A stretch of DNA of 42,656 bases, taken from NCBI GenBank assembly GCA_003138815.1, contig PLHD01000017.1, positions 29,266-71,921 on the forward strand, given 5' to 3'. The notes beneath the pieces are model-generated. The model did not search any database. It was not told where the DNA came from and saw only the letters and a program-made list of their open reading frames with translations. The position numbers and the translations under genes are program-made. The stretch comes from Acidimicrobiaceae bacterium. GTDB lineage: Bacteria; Actinomycetota; Acidimicrobiia; Acidimicrobiales; RAAP-2. Of the stretch, positions 16,308-24,949 are shown one piece after another; within the stretch, counting starts at the first letter, position 1, and the number at the start of each line of letters is the position of its first letter.

Positions 16308-18815
16308 ATGACTGACGCAATCCGCGTAAGTAGCCCAATCACGGGCACCGAGAAGACACTGAGTTTTGAAGCGGGACACCTCGCGCAACTCGCCGACGGG
16401 GCCGTCCTGGCCCGCATCGGTGACACGATGCTGCTGGCCACCGTGGCCGCCGCACGCACCGCGCGCGAGGGCATCGACTTCTTCCCCCTCACTGTCGACA
16501 TCGAGGAGCGCGCGTACGCCGCGGGCAAGATCCCCGGTGCATTCTTCCGTCGCGAGGGCAAGCTCTCCGACCAGGCGGTGCTGATCTGCCGACTCATCGA
16601 CCGACCGCTGCGCCCCTCGTTCCCCAAGGGCTTCCGCAACGAGATCCAGGTCGTCGGCACGATCTTCAGCGCCGACCAGGAGAACCCGCACGACATCCTC
16701 GCCATCAACGCCGCCTCGGCCGCACTGATGATCTCGGGGATCCCGTTCGACGGTCCCATCGGCGCCGTGCGCATGGCCTACACCACCGACGGTGAGTGGG
16801 CGCCGCACCCCACCTTCGCCGAGGGCGACGCCGCCACCTTTGAGCTCGTCGTCGCCGGTCGCGCACTCAGCGACTCGGTCGAGGCCGACATCGCCATCAT
16901 GATGGTCGAAGCCGGCGGCACCGAGGGATCGTTCGTGAAGTACGAAGACGGCGCGCCCAAGGTCAGCGAAGACGTCCTGGCTGCGGGCCTCGAAGCGTCC
17001 AAGCTCTGGATCCGCGAGGCGATCAACCTGCAGCGCGAACTCGTCAAGGCCTTCGTGGCCGAGCGGGGCCCCATCAAGGCCCTCGAGTACCAGACCTTCG
17101 CCGACTACGAGGACGACGTCCTGGCTCGCGTCGAGGCCATTGGCCGAGAGGCGCTCAGCGAGGCGAACAGCCTGACCGAAAAGCAGCCTCGTGCCGAGGC
17201 GCTCACCGCCGCGACCACCTCGATCATGGCGCAGCTGGCCGGGGAGTTCCCCGACCGCGCCGGTGAGGTCAAGGCGGCCGTGAAGTCCCTGACCAAGCAG
17301 CTGGTGCGCCGACGCATCGTGGACGAGGGCGTGCGAATCGACGGACGAGGCGTGAGCGACATCCGTCCGCTCTCGGCCGAGCTCGACCTCTTCCCGATGA
17401 CCCACGGCTCGGCGCTCTTCCAGCGCGGCGAGACCCAGGTCGTCAACGTCACGACGTTGGGCATGCCCCGCATGCGCCAGCAGGTCGACTCCATCACCCC
17501 CGACGAGTTCCGCCGTTACATGCACCACTACAACTTCCCCCCGTACTCGGTGGGCGAGACCGGCCGCGTGGGCGCTCCCAAGCGCCGCGAAGTGGGCCAC
17601 GGAATGCTGGCCGAGCGGGCCCTCATCCCCGTGCTGCCGAGCGAGCAGGAGTTCGCCTACACGCTGCGCGTCGTTTCTGACGTCATGCAGTCCAACGGTT
17701 CGACCTCCATGGCCTCGGTCTGCGGCTCGAGCCTGTCGCTGATGGCGGCGGGCGTGCCCATCAAGGCTCCGGTGGCCGGCATCGCCATGGGCCTGGTCTA
17801 CGACGGCGGCAAGTACGTGACGTTGACCGACATCCTCGGCGCCGAGGACGCGTTCGGCGACATGGACTTCAAGGTCGCCGGTACCGCCGACGCGGTGACG
17901 GCGTTGCAGCTCGACACCAAGATCGACGGACTCCCGGCGGACGTCCTGTCCAAGGCCCTTCACCAGGCCCTGGAAGCGCGACTCACGATCCTCAAGGTGA
18001 TCACCGACTTGATCCCCGAGCCTCGCAGCGAGGTCGCCGAAGTGGCGCCGAAGATCGTGTCGATCGAGATCCCGATCGACAAGATCGGCGAGGTCATCGG
18101 CCCGAAGGGCAAGGTCATCAACACCCTGCAGCAGGAGACCGGTGCGGACATCGCCGTCGACGACGACGGTGTCGTCGGCACGGTGACAATCGGCGCCAAG
18201 GATGGACGTGCCGTCGAGGAAGCTCGTCGACGCATCGCCCTGATCCTGGACCCGCCGACGGCCGAGGTCGGTGCCGTCTACCAGGGACGCGTCGTCAACA
18301 TCGCCAAGTTCGGAGCGTTCGTCAGCATCATGCCGGGCCGCGATGGACTGCTGCACATCTCCAAGATGGCGCCCCTTAATGGCGGCAAGCGCATTGGCCA
18401 GGTCGAGGACGTCGTCGAATTGGGCCAGGCCGTCGAGGTTCGAGTCGATGACATCGATCCTCAGGGCAAGGTCTCGCTGTCGCTCGCCGGCGAGTACGCC
18501 AACGTCGCTGGCGACGAAGGCGACACGCACCGGGCGCCACGTCCCCCTCGTGAGGGAGGCGACCGTGGCGGCCGTGACCGCGACCGAGGCGAGCGCAGTG
18601 ACCGAGGCGAGCGCAGTGACCGAGGCGAGCGCAGTGACCGAGGCGACCGTGGTGGTCGCGAAGCCGCGGCGCCCCAGAAGTCCTCCTCCTCCTCGTTCGA
18701 GGCCGCCTTCGAGGCTGAACTGGCCGACGAGATCGGTGACTTGGGTCCTGGCGGCCCGACGTTCTCGCCCGACGACGGCGGTTCGCGTCGCAGTCCACGA
18801 CCGCGTCGCCGCTAG
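16308..18815 (+). CDS. pnp: Polyribonucleotide nucleotidyltransferase (PNPase)
   Basis: Phosphorolytic 3'-5' exoribonuclease. The 835-residue protein has two RNase PH-like domains (about 10-235 and 325-560, with the LFQRGETQ and GSTSMASVCGSSLSLMAAG active-site regions), a KH domain (about 588-645, IGPKGKVINTL) and an S1 domain (about 655-725), then a 95-residue tail. The tail carries DRGERS repeats and Arg/Gly/Asp-rich sequence unlike the domains. The ATG at 16308 has AAGGAG at 16295-16300. A strong terminator follows the stop, so this closes the upstream transcription unit. Confidence 0.98.
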   Translation: MTDAIRVSSPITGTEKTLSFEAGHLAQLADGAVLARIGDTMLLATVAAARTAREGIDFFPLTVDIEERAYAAGKIPGAFFRREGKLSDQAVLICRLIDRPLRPSFPKGFRNEIQVVGTIFSADQENPHDILAINAASAALMISGIPFDGPIGAVRMAYTTDGEWAPHPTFAEGDAATFELVVAGRALSDSVEADIAIMMVEAGGTEGSFVKYEDGAPKVSEDVLAAGLEASKLWIREAINLQRELVKAFVAERGPIKALEYQTFADYEDDVLARVEAIGREALSEANSLTEKQPRAEALTAATTSIMAQLAGEFPDRAGEVKAAVKSLTKQLVRRRIVDEGVRIDGRGVSDIRPLSAELDLFPMTHGSALFQRGETQVVNVTTLGMPRMRQQVDSITPDEFRRYMHHYNFPPYSVGETGRVGAPKRREVGHGMLAERALIPVLPSEQEFAYTLRVVSDVMQSNGSTSMASVCGSSLSLMAAGVPIKAPVAGIAMGLVYDGGKYVTLTDILGAEDAFGDMDFKVAGTADAVTALQLDTKIDGLPADVLSKALHQALEARLTILKVITDLIPEPRSEVAEVAPKIVSIEIPIDKIGEVIGPKGKVINTLQQETGADIAVDDDGVVGTVTIGAKDGRAVEEARRRIALILDPPTAEVGAVYQGRVVNIAKFGAFVSIMPGRDGLLHISKMAPLNGGKRIGQVEDVVELGQAVEVRVDDIDPQGKVSLSLAGEYANVAGDEGDTHRAPRPPREGGDRGGRDRDRGERSDRGERSDRGERSDRGDRGGREAAAPQKSSSSSFEAAFEAELADEIGDLGPGGPTFSPDDGGSRRSPRPRRR
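18583..18646 (+). repeat. 18-bp tandem repeats in the PNPase tail
   Basis: Three perfect copies of an 18-base unit beginning ACCGAGGCGAGCGCAGTG occupy 18583-18600, 18601-18618 and 18619-18636, with a partial fourth to 18646. The unit keeps frame and encodes the hexapeptide DRGERS. Perfect identity suggests recent slippage, and copy number may vary between strains. Confidence 0.95.
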
Positions 18816-18823
18816 TCCTCAAC

Positions 18824-18874
18824 GGCCGTGCCCTGCAGTCTGCGTGACTGTGGGGCACGGCCTCGTTGTTTTCT
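18824..18874 (+). terminator. Intrinsic terminator after pnp
   Basis: GGCCGTGCCC (18824-18833) pairs perfectly with GGGCACGGCC (18853-18862), and an inner CAGTC/GACTG stem (18836-18840 with 18846-18850) extends the fold. The tail TCGTTGTTTTCT (18863-18874) is T-rich. It lies eight bases past the pnp stop and ends 15 bases before the next gene. Confidence 0.9.
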
Positions 18875-18888
18875 CAGGGCGGTAGGCC

Positions 18889-21591
18889 GTGAGTAGCGTC
18901 CCCGCCTCGGCGCCGCCTCGCTGGTGGCGCCCGCTCTGCCGCGCCGACCGGCTGGCGCTGGCCTGGATGGCCATCATCCCGACCCTGTTGTTTACCGTTC
19001 CGGCCCTCTTCGGTCATCCCGCGATCGTCGACGACAACGTGATCCAGAACTTCCCGCTGCGCGTGCTCAGCGGCCGCCAGATCGCCTCGGGCCACCTGCC
19101 GCTGCTGAACCTCTACGCCAACTCCGGCACGCCGCTGCTCGGGGGGCTCAACGCGGGAGCGCTCTACCCGATGACCGTGATCTTCGCGTTCATCCCGCCG
19201 ATCGCGGCGTGGGTCTTGAACCTCATCGTCGTCTACGTCACGGCCGCCGTTGGCATGTTCGCGCTGCTGCGTTGGCACGGGCTGCGCACCCTGTCGTCCT
19301 TCGCCGCGGCCATGAGCTTCAGCTACACCGGAGCGATGATCGCTCAGGTCGTGCACCTGGGTGTCGCGCAGGGATTCGCCCTCATCCCTTGGGCCGTGCT
19401 CATCCTGCTCTCGCTCTCGCGGCGCCTGGAGGAACTGGAGCCGACGGCGAAGTGGCGGACCTGCGCGCGCACGGCGCTGCCCTGGACGGTTGGACTGTCG
19501 CTCCTGTGGGGCCTGACCTTCTTGACCGGCGAGCCACGCGCCATCGCCGAGATCGAGCTGGTCACCATGGTCGTCGTGCCGGTGATCCTGCTGATGCGCA
19601 CCTCCTACACGATCAGCACGTGGCGCGCGAGAGCGACGTACCTGGCCAGCGTCGCGCTGGGCGTCGGGTGGGGAGCGGGAGTTGCCTTCGTGCAGCTGGT
19701 GCCGGGCTGGTCGTTCATCGGGCTGTCTCAGCGTTCGAGCATCTCCTACGGGTTCTTCGGGGCCGGCTCGCACTTCGTGCAATGGATTCCCTCGATGCTG
19801 GTCCAGGACGTCTTCGGCGGCAACGGCCTGTGGGGTCAGCCGCACTACTTCTCCGTCTACAGCTTCGCCGAGGTCTCCGGCTACGCGGGGATCCTGGCGT
19901 TGGTGGCGACCATGGCCTTTCTCCTGCGCGTCACCCGGCGCGGCTGGGTGCGGGCCCAGCGTGACTACGTGCTCTACGTTGCCCTGGGCGCGGTCGGGTG
20001 GGTCGCGACCTGGGGGTCGTCGACGCCGCTCGGGCACCTCTTCCACTCCATCCCGCTCTTCGGCAGCGCCCGCCTGCAGAGCCGCAACATCATTCTGGCG
20101 GACTTCGCGGCCTCGGTCCTGCTCGGATGGTGGTTGGACCGGATGCAGGCCCGAGACACCCGTTCGGCCGGGCTTGAGGGCCGGGCTCGATGGATCACGC
20201 TGTCGCCCGCCATCGCAGCGGCGGCCCTGTGCGTCGCCATGTTCGTCTGGGGCGGCGCCATCGTTCACTCCGTGGGAGTCGAAGTGCGAGCCTCCAGCCT
20301 CGCTCGCGGCGAGACGCTCACGCTGGCGCTGCATCTGGTGGTGGCGCTGGCCGCGAGCGTCTTGCTGCTTCGCTGGCGCCGTTCGACCAGGGTCGTGGGC
20401 TGGCTGCTGGCGATCCTGGCGGTCGACGTCGTCGTCTTCCTCCTCTTCTCCTCGACCGGACTGATCGGCGGGAGCGTCCCGGTCTCGCCCTCGCGGCCCA
20501 GCGCGGTGTCGCTGCTGGGCAACCAGGGACGCTTCGCCCTCGTCGACGAGTCGGGCGCGCACTTCCTGCAGTTCGAGGAGCTGGGCTCGCCGAACATGAA
20601 CGTCTTCACGCAACTGCCGAGCGTCCAGGGCTATGGTTCGCTGATCGCGACGATCTACGGCAACGTCACCGGTACGCATCCGGTGGCGGCCCTCAATCCC
20701 TGCAGTCTCGCGAACGGGACGTTCGCCCAGCTGCGCCTGGCCGTCGTCGCGGTGTCGTCGAGCGAGCTCAGCACGGTCCTCGGCGCGAACCTTCCGCCCT
20801 CGAACAGGTGCCTTGCGCCCGAGGTGACGCCCACGGCGCAGCGGTACTTCGGCCAGCTGCTGAAGGTGCGCACCATCTCGGTGGGCGGGTTCCGCGATCA
20901 GCGCGTCGCGAACGGTCCCGTGAGCATCCGGCTGCTTGACTCGAACGGCCGCGCGTTCGGACCGGTCGAGGTCTCGCCGGGCGCCAAGACGGTGACGTTC
21001 GACTTCCCCGACGTGGGCCAGGGGGCGGCGGGCTTCACCCTGAGCGCCGCCAGCGGCGTCGAGGTCGCCGACGCCACGGTGACCCAGGCGCGAACCAAGT
21101 CGGTCGGCTACGAGCTCGACACGCCCTTCCAACTGGCGCTCTCCTCACCTTCGTGGCGCCTCGCCACGACCGTCGGGACCCTCGCGATCTTCAAGGCCGC
21201 TCGAGTGCCCGGGCCGGACTGGCTGGAAGGGTCTACGAAGGGAAGCCGGATCACCAAGGTGAGGAGCGTCCTGTGGGGCGACTCGTGGGTGAGCGTGAAG
21301 GCTGCCGAACCCGTCACGCTGGTGCGCAGCATGGCGTACCTGCCGGGCTGGCGGGCGACGGCGCTGAACGAGAGGACGGGCGCCAGCGTCACGCTGACGG
21401 TCAGCCACTCGGGCCTCGTTCAGAAGGTCACGGTGCCCGCCGGTGACTGGACGGTGCACTTCCACTACCACGCGCCGTACATCGAGCTGGGCCTGATCGT
21501 CTCCATCGCGAGCACGCTGCTCCTGGGCGCCGCCGCGGGCACCGTACTGTGGGAGAGCCGTCGAAGTCGCAGCGATAAGGTTCATGTGTGA
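18889..21591 (+). CDS. YfhO-like large polytopic membrane protein
   Basis: A 900-residue protein. About 550 N-terminal residues alternate hydrophobic membrane segments and loops; the early DDNVIQNFPLRV segment with an acidic pair after the first helix, then GTPLLGGLNAGALYP, resembles the YfhO family, GT-C-like membrane proteins. B. subtilis YfhO is linked to glycosylation of lipoteichoic acid. The C-terminal 330 residues are a soluble, beta-rich extracytoplasmic region followed by one last helix (IELGLIVSIASTLLLG). Start GTG at 18889, just after the pnp terminator, so it probably has its own weak promoter. Its TGA overlaps the dapB GTG. Other actinobacteria have an M16 peptidase gene at this place. 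Substrate unknown. Confidence 0.7.
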   Translation: MSSVPASAPPRWWRPLCRADRLALAWMAIIPTLLFTVPALFGHPAIVDDNVIQNFPLRVLSGRQIASGHLPLLNLYANSGTPLLGGLNAGALYPMTVIFAFIPPIAAWVLNLIVVYVTAAVGMFALLRWHGLRTLSSFAAAMSFSYTGAMIAQVVHLGVAQGFALIPWAVLILLSLSRRLEELEPTAKWRTCARTALPWTVGLSLLWGLTFLTGEPRAIAEIELVTMVVVPVILLMRTSYTISTWRARATYLASVALGVGWGAGVAFVQLVPGWSFIGLSQRSSISYGFFGAGSHFVQWIPSMLVQDVFGGNGLWGQPHYFSVYSFAEVSGYAGILALVATMAFLLRVTRRGWVRAQRDYVLYVALGAVGWVATWGSSTPLGHLFHSIPLFGSARLQSRNIILADFAASVLLGWWLDRMQARDTRSAGLEGRARWITLSPAIAAAALCVAMFVWGGAIVHSVGVEVRASSLARGETLTLALHLVVALAASVLLLRWRRSTRVVGWLLAILAVDVVVFLLFSSTGLIGGSVPVSPSRPSAVSLLGNQGRFALVDESGAHFLQFEELGSPNMNVFTQLPSVQGYGSLIATIYGNVTGTHPVAALNPCSLANGTFAQLRLAVVAVSSSELSTVLGANLPPSNRCLAPEVTPTAQRYFGQLLKVRTISVGGFRDQRVANGPVSIRLLDSNGRAFGPVEVSPGAKTVTFDFPDVGQGAAGFTLSAASGVEVADATVTQARTKSVGYELDTPFQLALSSPSWRLATTVGTLAIFKAARVPGPDWLEGSTKGSRITKVRSVLWGDSWVSVKAAEPVTLVRSMAYLPGWRATALNERTGASVTLTVSHSGLVQKVTVPAGDWTVHFHYHAPYIELGLIVSIASTLLLGAAAGTVLWESRRSRSDKVHV

Positions 21592-22355
21592 AGTCGCTCG
21601 CAATCGTCGGTGGCGCCGGTCGAATGGGCCAGGTGATGGCCCAGGGGCTGGGCGCCTGCCCGCAGTTCTCCCTCGTGGCGCTCGTCGACCTTCACGAGCC
21701 CGCCGAACTCTTCGGAGCGCGCTACGTGGCCGCCTTGGACGGCCTCGACCCGGCCAGCGTCGACGCGGTGGTCGACTTCTCCAACCCCGAAGGGGTCGTG
21801 TCCTCGGCACGGTGGTGCGCCGCCCACGGCGTCGCACTCGTCGTCGGCGCGACCGGGCTGACGGACGAACAGCGCCAGGCGGTCGAGGAGGCCGGAGCGA
21901 AGGTGGGCGTCGTGATGGCGTCGAACTTCGCGATCGGCGCGGTCCTCTCGGAGCGGTTCGCGGCGATCGCGGCGCCGTACTTCGAGCGTGCCGAGATCAT
22001 CGAGCTGCACCACGACCGCAAGGTCGACGCTCCCTCGGGCACCTCGATCGCCGCCGCGCGCGCGATCGCCGCGGCTCGCGCCAAGGCGGGCCAGGCGCCA
22101 CTCGAGGACCCCTCGACACGCCAGACCCTGCCCGGGGCCCGCGGGGCCGACGGGGCCGACGGCGTCAGGATCCACTCAGTGCGTCTGCCGGGGCTCGTGG
22201 CGCACCAGGAGATCCTCTTCGGCGGTCCGGGCGAGGGCCTCACGATTCGCCACGATTCGTTCGACCGCGAGAGCTTCGTCCAGGGCGTGGCGCTGGCGCT
22301 GGCGGCGGTTGACGCGACGCCGCGCTTTCTCGACGGCATCGATTCGCTCCTCTGA
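21588..22355 (+). CDS. dapB: 4-hydroxy-tetrahydrodipicolinate reductase
   Basis: Reduces the DapA product to tetrahydrodipicolinate with NAD(P)H in the lysine/DAP pathway. The 255-residue protein has the dinucleotide-binding GGAGRMG (residues 8-14), the catalytic region ELHHDRKVDAPSGT with H141 and K145, and ASNFAIG in place of the more usual APNFSIG. The GTG at 21588 gives a GTGA overlap with the upstream stop, suggesting coupling. dapA follows after 43 bases. Confidence 0.96.
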   Translation: MKSLAIVGGAGRMGQVMAQGLGACPQFSLVALVDLHEPAELFGARYVAALDGLDPASVDAVVDFSNPEGVVSSARWCAAHGVALVVGATGLTDEQRQAVEEAGAKVGVVMASNFAIGAVLSERFAAIAAPYFERAEIIELHHDRKVDAPSGTSIAAARAIAAARAKAGQAPLEDPSTRQTLPGARGADGADGVRIHSVRLPGLVAHQEILFGGPGEGLTIRHDSFDRESFVQGVALALAAVDATPRFLDGIDSLL

Positions 22356-22398
22356 TGAGCGGTTTTCGAAGGTTGGTCGTGGCTGGTAACTTCGGGGT

Positions 22399-23295
22399 AT
22401 GACTTCGCCGCGATTCGGGACTGTGCTCACGGCCATGGTCACGCCATTTTCCTCCGACGGATCGGTCGACTTCGACGTCGCGGCCCAGGTCGCTAGGTAC
22501 CTCGTCGAGCAGGGCAGCGACGGGCTCGTGGTCGCCGGCTCCACCGGAGAAGGGTCGTCCCTCTCCGATCAGGAGAAGCTCGACCTCTTCTCGTGCGTGG
22601 CCCAGGCCGTCAACGTGCCGGTACTGGCCGGCACCTCGTCGTCGGACACCGCACGCTCGGTGGCCCTGACGAGCCAGGTCGCGGCCACCGGCGTCGCCGG
22701 GGTGCTCGCCACGACCCCGGCCTACGCCCGACCGAACCAGTCGGGCATCGCCGCCCACCTGGGCGCGATGGCCCAGAGCACCCCTCTGGGGCTCATGATC
22801 TACGACATCCCGTCGCGAACCGGGCGCAAGGTCGCCTCGGCGACGACGATCGACCTCGTGCGCAAGCACGTCAACGTGATTGCGCTCAAGGACGCCTCGG
22901 CCGACCTGGTGTCGGCCGCTCACACCAAGGCCGTGCTCGGCGACGAGCTCGACCTCTACAGCGGCGACGACGCGCTGCTGATGCCCTTCATGGCCATTGG
23001 GGCGGCCGGCATCGTCTCGGTCGCCGCGCACTGGGCCGGCGTCGAGTTCGCCGGCATCGTGCGAAGTGTGCAGCGAGGCGACTGGGAACAGGCGAGGGCG
23101 CTCAACGAGCGCGTGGCCCCCAGTTGCGCCTTCGAGAGCACCGAGCAGTACCCGAACCCGATGCCCTCCAAGGCCGCGATGCGAGCACTTGGATTCGCGG
23201 TCGGCCAGTGTCGCCTGCCTCACGGACCGAGCGACGTGGCCCTCGACCTCGCCGCCGCCGACGTCATCGCACTACTGCGCGGTGCGCGTGGCTAA
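22399..23295 (+). CDS. dapA: 4-hydroxy-tetrahydrodipicolinate synthase
   Basis: Condenses pyruvate with aspartate semialdehyde, the first dedicated DAP step. The 298-residue TIM-barrel protein has the Schiff-base lysine K164 (IALKDAS), Y135 (YDIPSRTG) and the relay tyrosine Y109 (TPAY). The usual GTTGE loop reads GSTGE (47-51), so the relay threonine is serine, as also occurs in other members of the DapA/N-acetylneuraminate lyase superfamily. The position between dapB and rnj supports the DapA role over other aldolases. No strong ribosome-binding site is visible before the ATG. The 3' end overlaps rnj by eight bases. Confidence 0.93.
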   Translation: MTSPRFGTVLTAMVTPFSSDGSVDFDVAAQVARYLVEQGSDGLVVAGSTGEGSSLSDQEKLDLFSCVAQAVNVPVLAGTSSSDTARSVALTSQVAATGVAGVLATTPAYARPNQSGIAAHLGAMAQSTPLGLMIYDIPSRTGRKVASATTIDLVRKHVNVIALKDASADLVSAAHTKAVLGDELDLYSGDDALLMPFMAIGAAGIVSVAAHWAGVEFAGIVRSVQRGDWEQARALNERVAPSCAFESTEQYPNPMPSKAAMRALGFAVGQCRLPHGPSDVALDLAAADVIALLRGARG

Positions 23296-24949
23296 GGACT
23301 CCGTTCGCGTCACGTTCCTCGGCGGTCTGGGCGAGATCGGCCGAAACTGCGCCGCGATCGAGCAGGACGGACGCATCGTCATCGTCGACGCCGGCCTCAT
23401 GTTCCCCGAGCCCACGATGTACGGCGTGGATCTGATCCTTCCCGACTTCCGCTGGCTGATCGAACGACGCGATCGCGTGGACGCGATCGTGCTCACCCAC
23501 GGCCACGAGGACCATACCGGTGCGCTGCGCTACCTCGTCAAGGACATCAACGTCCCGATCTACGGCTCGGCGCTGACCCTGGGCTTCGCCCGCCACCGCC
23601 TTACCGAGGCCAAGGTCGCCCACGACCTGACCTTCATCGAGGTCGCCGACGGCGAGCGGCGCCGGATCGGGCCCTTCGAGGTGGAGTTCATTCCCGTGAC
23701 CCACTCGGTGCCCCTCGCGCACGCGTTGGCCTTCCACACGAAGGTGGGGATCGTCCTGCACTCGGGCGACTTCAAGCTCGACCTCACGCCCATCGACGGG
23801 CGCCGCACGGACATCTCGCGCCTGGCCGCCATCGGCGACGAGGGTGTGGCGCTGCTGCTGTGCGACTCGACCAACGCCGAGGAGCCCGGCTTCACCGCCT
23901 CGGAGCGCTCGGTGGGCGGCGCGCTGCGCCGGCTCTTCCTCGAGCGGCCCAAGCGACGCATGGTCGTGGCCTGCTTCGCCAGCCACATCCACCGCGTCCA
24001 GCAGATCATCGACGTGGCGCTCGAGCAGAACCGCAAGATCGCCCTCATGGGCCGCTCCATGGAGTCCAACGTCAAGCTGGCGCGCAAGCTCCATCTGCTG
24101 CACGTCCAGACGGCCGACTTCATCGACATCGAGAACGTCGACCGCTTCGCCCCGGGCGAGGTCTGCGTGATCTGCACCGGCAGCCAGGGCGAGCCGCTGG
24201 CCGCGCTGTCGAAGCTGTCGCGCGGCGACGCGCGCAACTTCAAGGTGGGCGCCGACGACACCGTCATACTGAGCTCGCATCCGATTCCGGGCAACGAGTG
24301 GTCGGTCGGGCGCGTCATCGACGACCTGCACCGAGCGGGCACCGAGGTCATCCACTCGGGCCACGAGCCGGTCCACGCTTCGGGCCACGCCCGCCAGGGC
24401 GAGCTGCGCACCTTCCATCAGCTCGTGCGTCCGCGCAACTTCGTCCCGGTGCACGGCGAGTACCGTCACATGGTCCACCACGCCGACCTCGCCCTCTCGA
24501 TGGGCCTCAAGGAGAAGCACGTGCTGATCTGCGAGGACGGCGACCAGATCGAGGTGACCGCCGCGGGGATCCATCGCTCGGGACAGGTCCCGGCGGGATT
24601 CCACTACATCGACGGCAGCGTCGGCGACCTCGACGAGACCCCGCTCGAGGAGCGCCGGATGCTCGCCGAGTTCGGCGTGCTGCAGATCACCGCGGGCGTC
24701 GACAAGGACCGCGGCGTCATCATCCAGCCGGTGCGGGTGACGTCCCGAGGATGGTTCGTAGGGGAGCACGACGGGGAGGTCATCCTCGCGGTGACCAACA
24801 ACGTGCGCGATTCGCTCCAGTCGGCCCTCAAAGAGGGCGACCGCGACGAGCAGTCACTGAACAAGGTCGCCCAGCGCGCGGCGGGCCGACTGCTCGGCCA
24901 GAAGTTCCGCCGTCAGCCGGTGCTGCTCACGGCCGTGATGGTCCTTTAG
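23288..24949 (+). CDS. rnj: Ribonuclease J
   Basis: Metallo-beta-lactamase/beta-CASP nuclease with 5'-3' exo- and endoribonuclease activity in RNA decay. The 553-residue protein has the metal motif HGHEDH (residues 71-76), a beta-CASP domain, SGHEPVHASGHA in the C-terminal part of the core and the usual C-terminal domain. Start GTG at 23288 yields MAKDSVRVTFLGGLGEIG; a GTG six bases earlier is possible. Frames reaching further upstream are shadows of dapA. The dapA-rnj pair is common in actinobacteria. The last four bases overlap the convergent gene on the other strand. Confidence 0.96.
   Translation: MAKDSVRVTFLGGLGEIGRNCAAIEQDGRIVIVDAGLMFPEPTMYGVDLILPDFRWLIERRDRVDAIVLTHGHEDHTGALRYLVKDINVPIYGSALTLGFARHRLTEAKVAHDLTFIEVADGERRRIGPFEVEFIPVTHSVPLAHALAFHTKVGIVLHSGDFKLDLTPIDGRRTDISRLAAIGDEGVALLLCDSTNAEEPGFTASERSVGGALRRLFLERPKRRMVVACFASHIHRVQQIIDVALEQNRKIALMGRSMESNVKLARKLHLLHVQTADFIDIENVDRFAPGEVCVICTGSQGEPLAALSKLSRGDARNFKVGADDTVILSSHPIPGNEWSVGRVIDDLHRAGTEVIHSGHEPVHASGHARQGELRTFHQLVRPRNFVPVHGEYRHMVHHADLALSMGLKEKHVLICEDGDQIEVTAAGIHRSGQVPAGFHYIDGSVGDLDETPLEERRMLAEFGVLQITAGVDKDRGVIIQPVRVTSRGWFVGEHDGEVILAVTNNVRDSLQSALKEGDRDEQSLNKVAQRAAGRLLGQKFRRQPVLLTAVMVL

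Noticed and set aside
18583-18646. CRISPR-like repeat array
   Set aside because: The 18-bp units are contiguous, in frame with pnp and have no spacers.
18874-21132. 752-codon minus-strand open frame opposite the YfhO-like gene
   Set aside because: Composition is the usual charged antisense pattern and the + strand frame has clear membrane segments.
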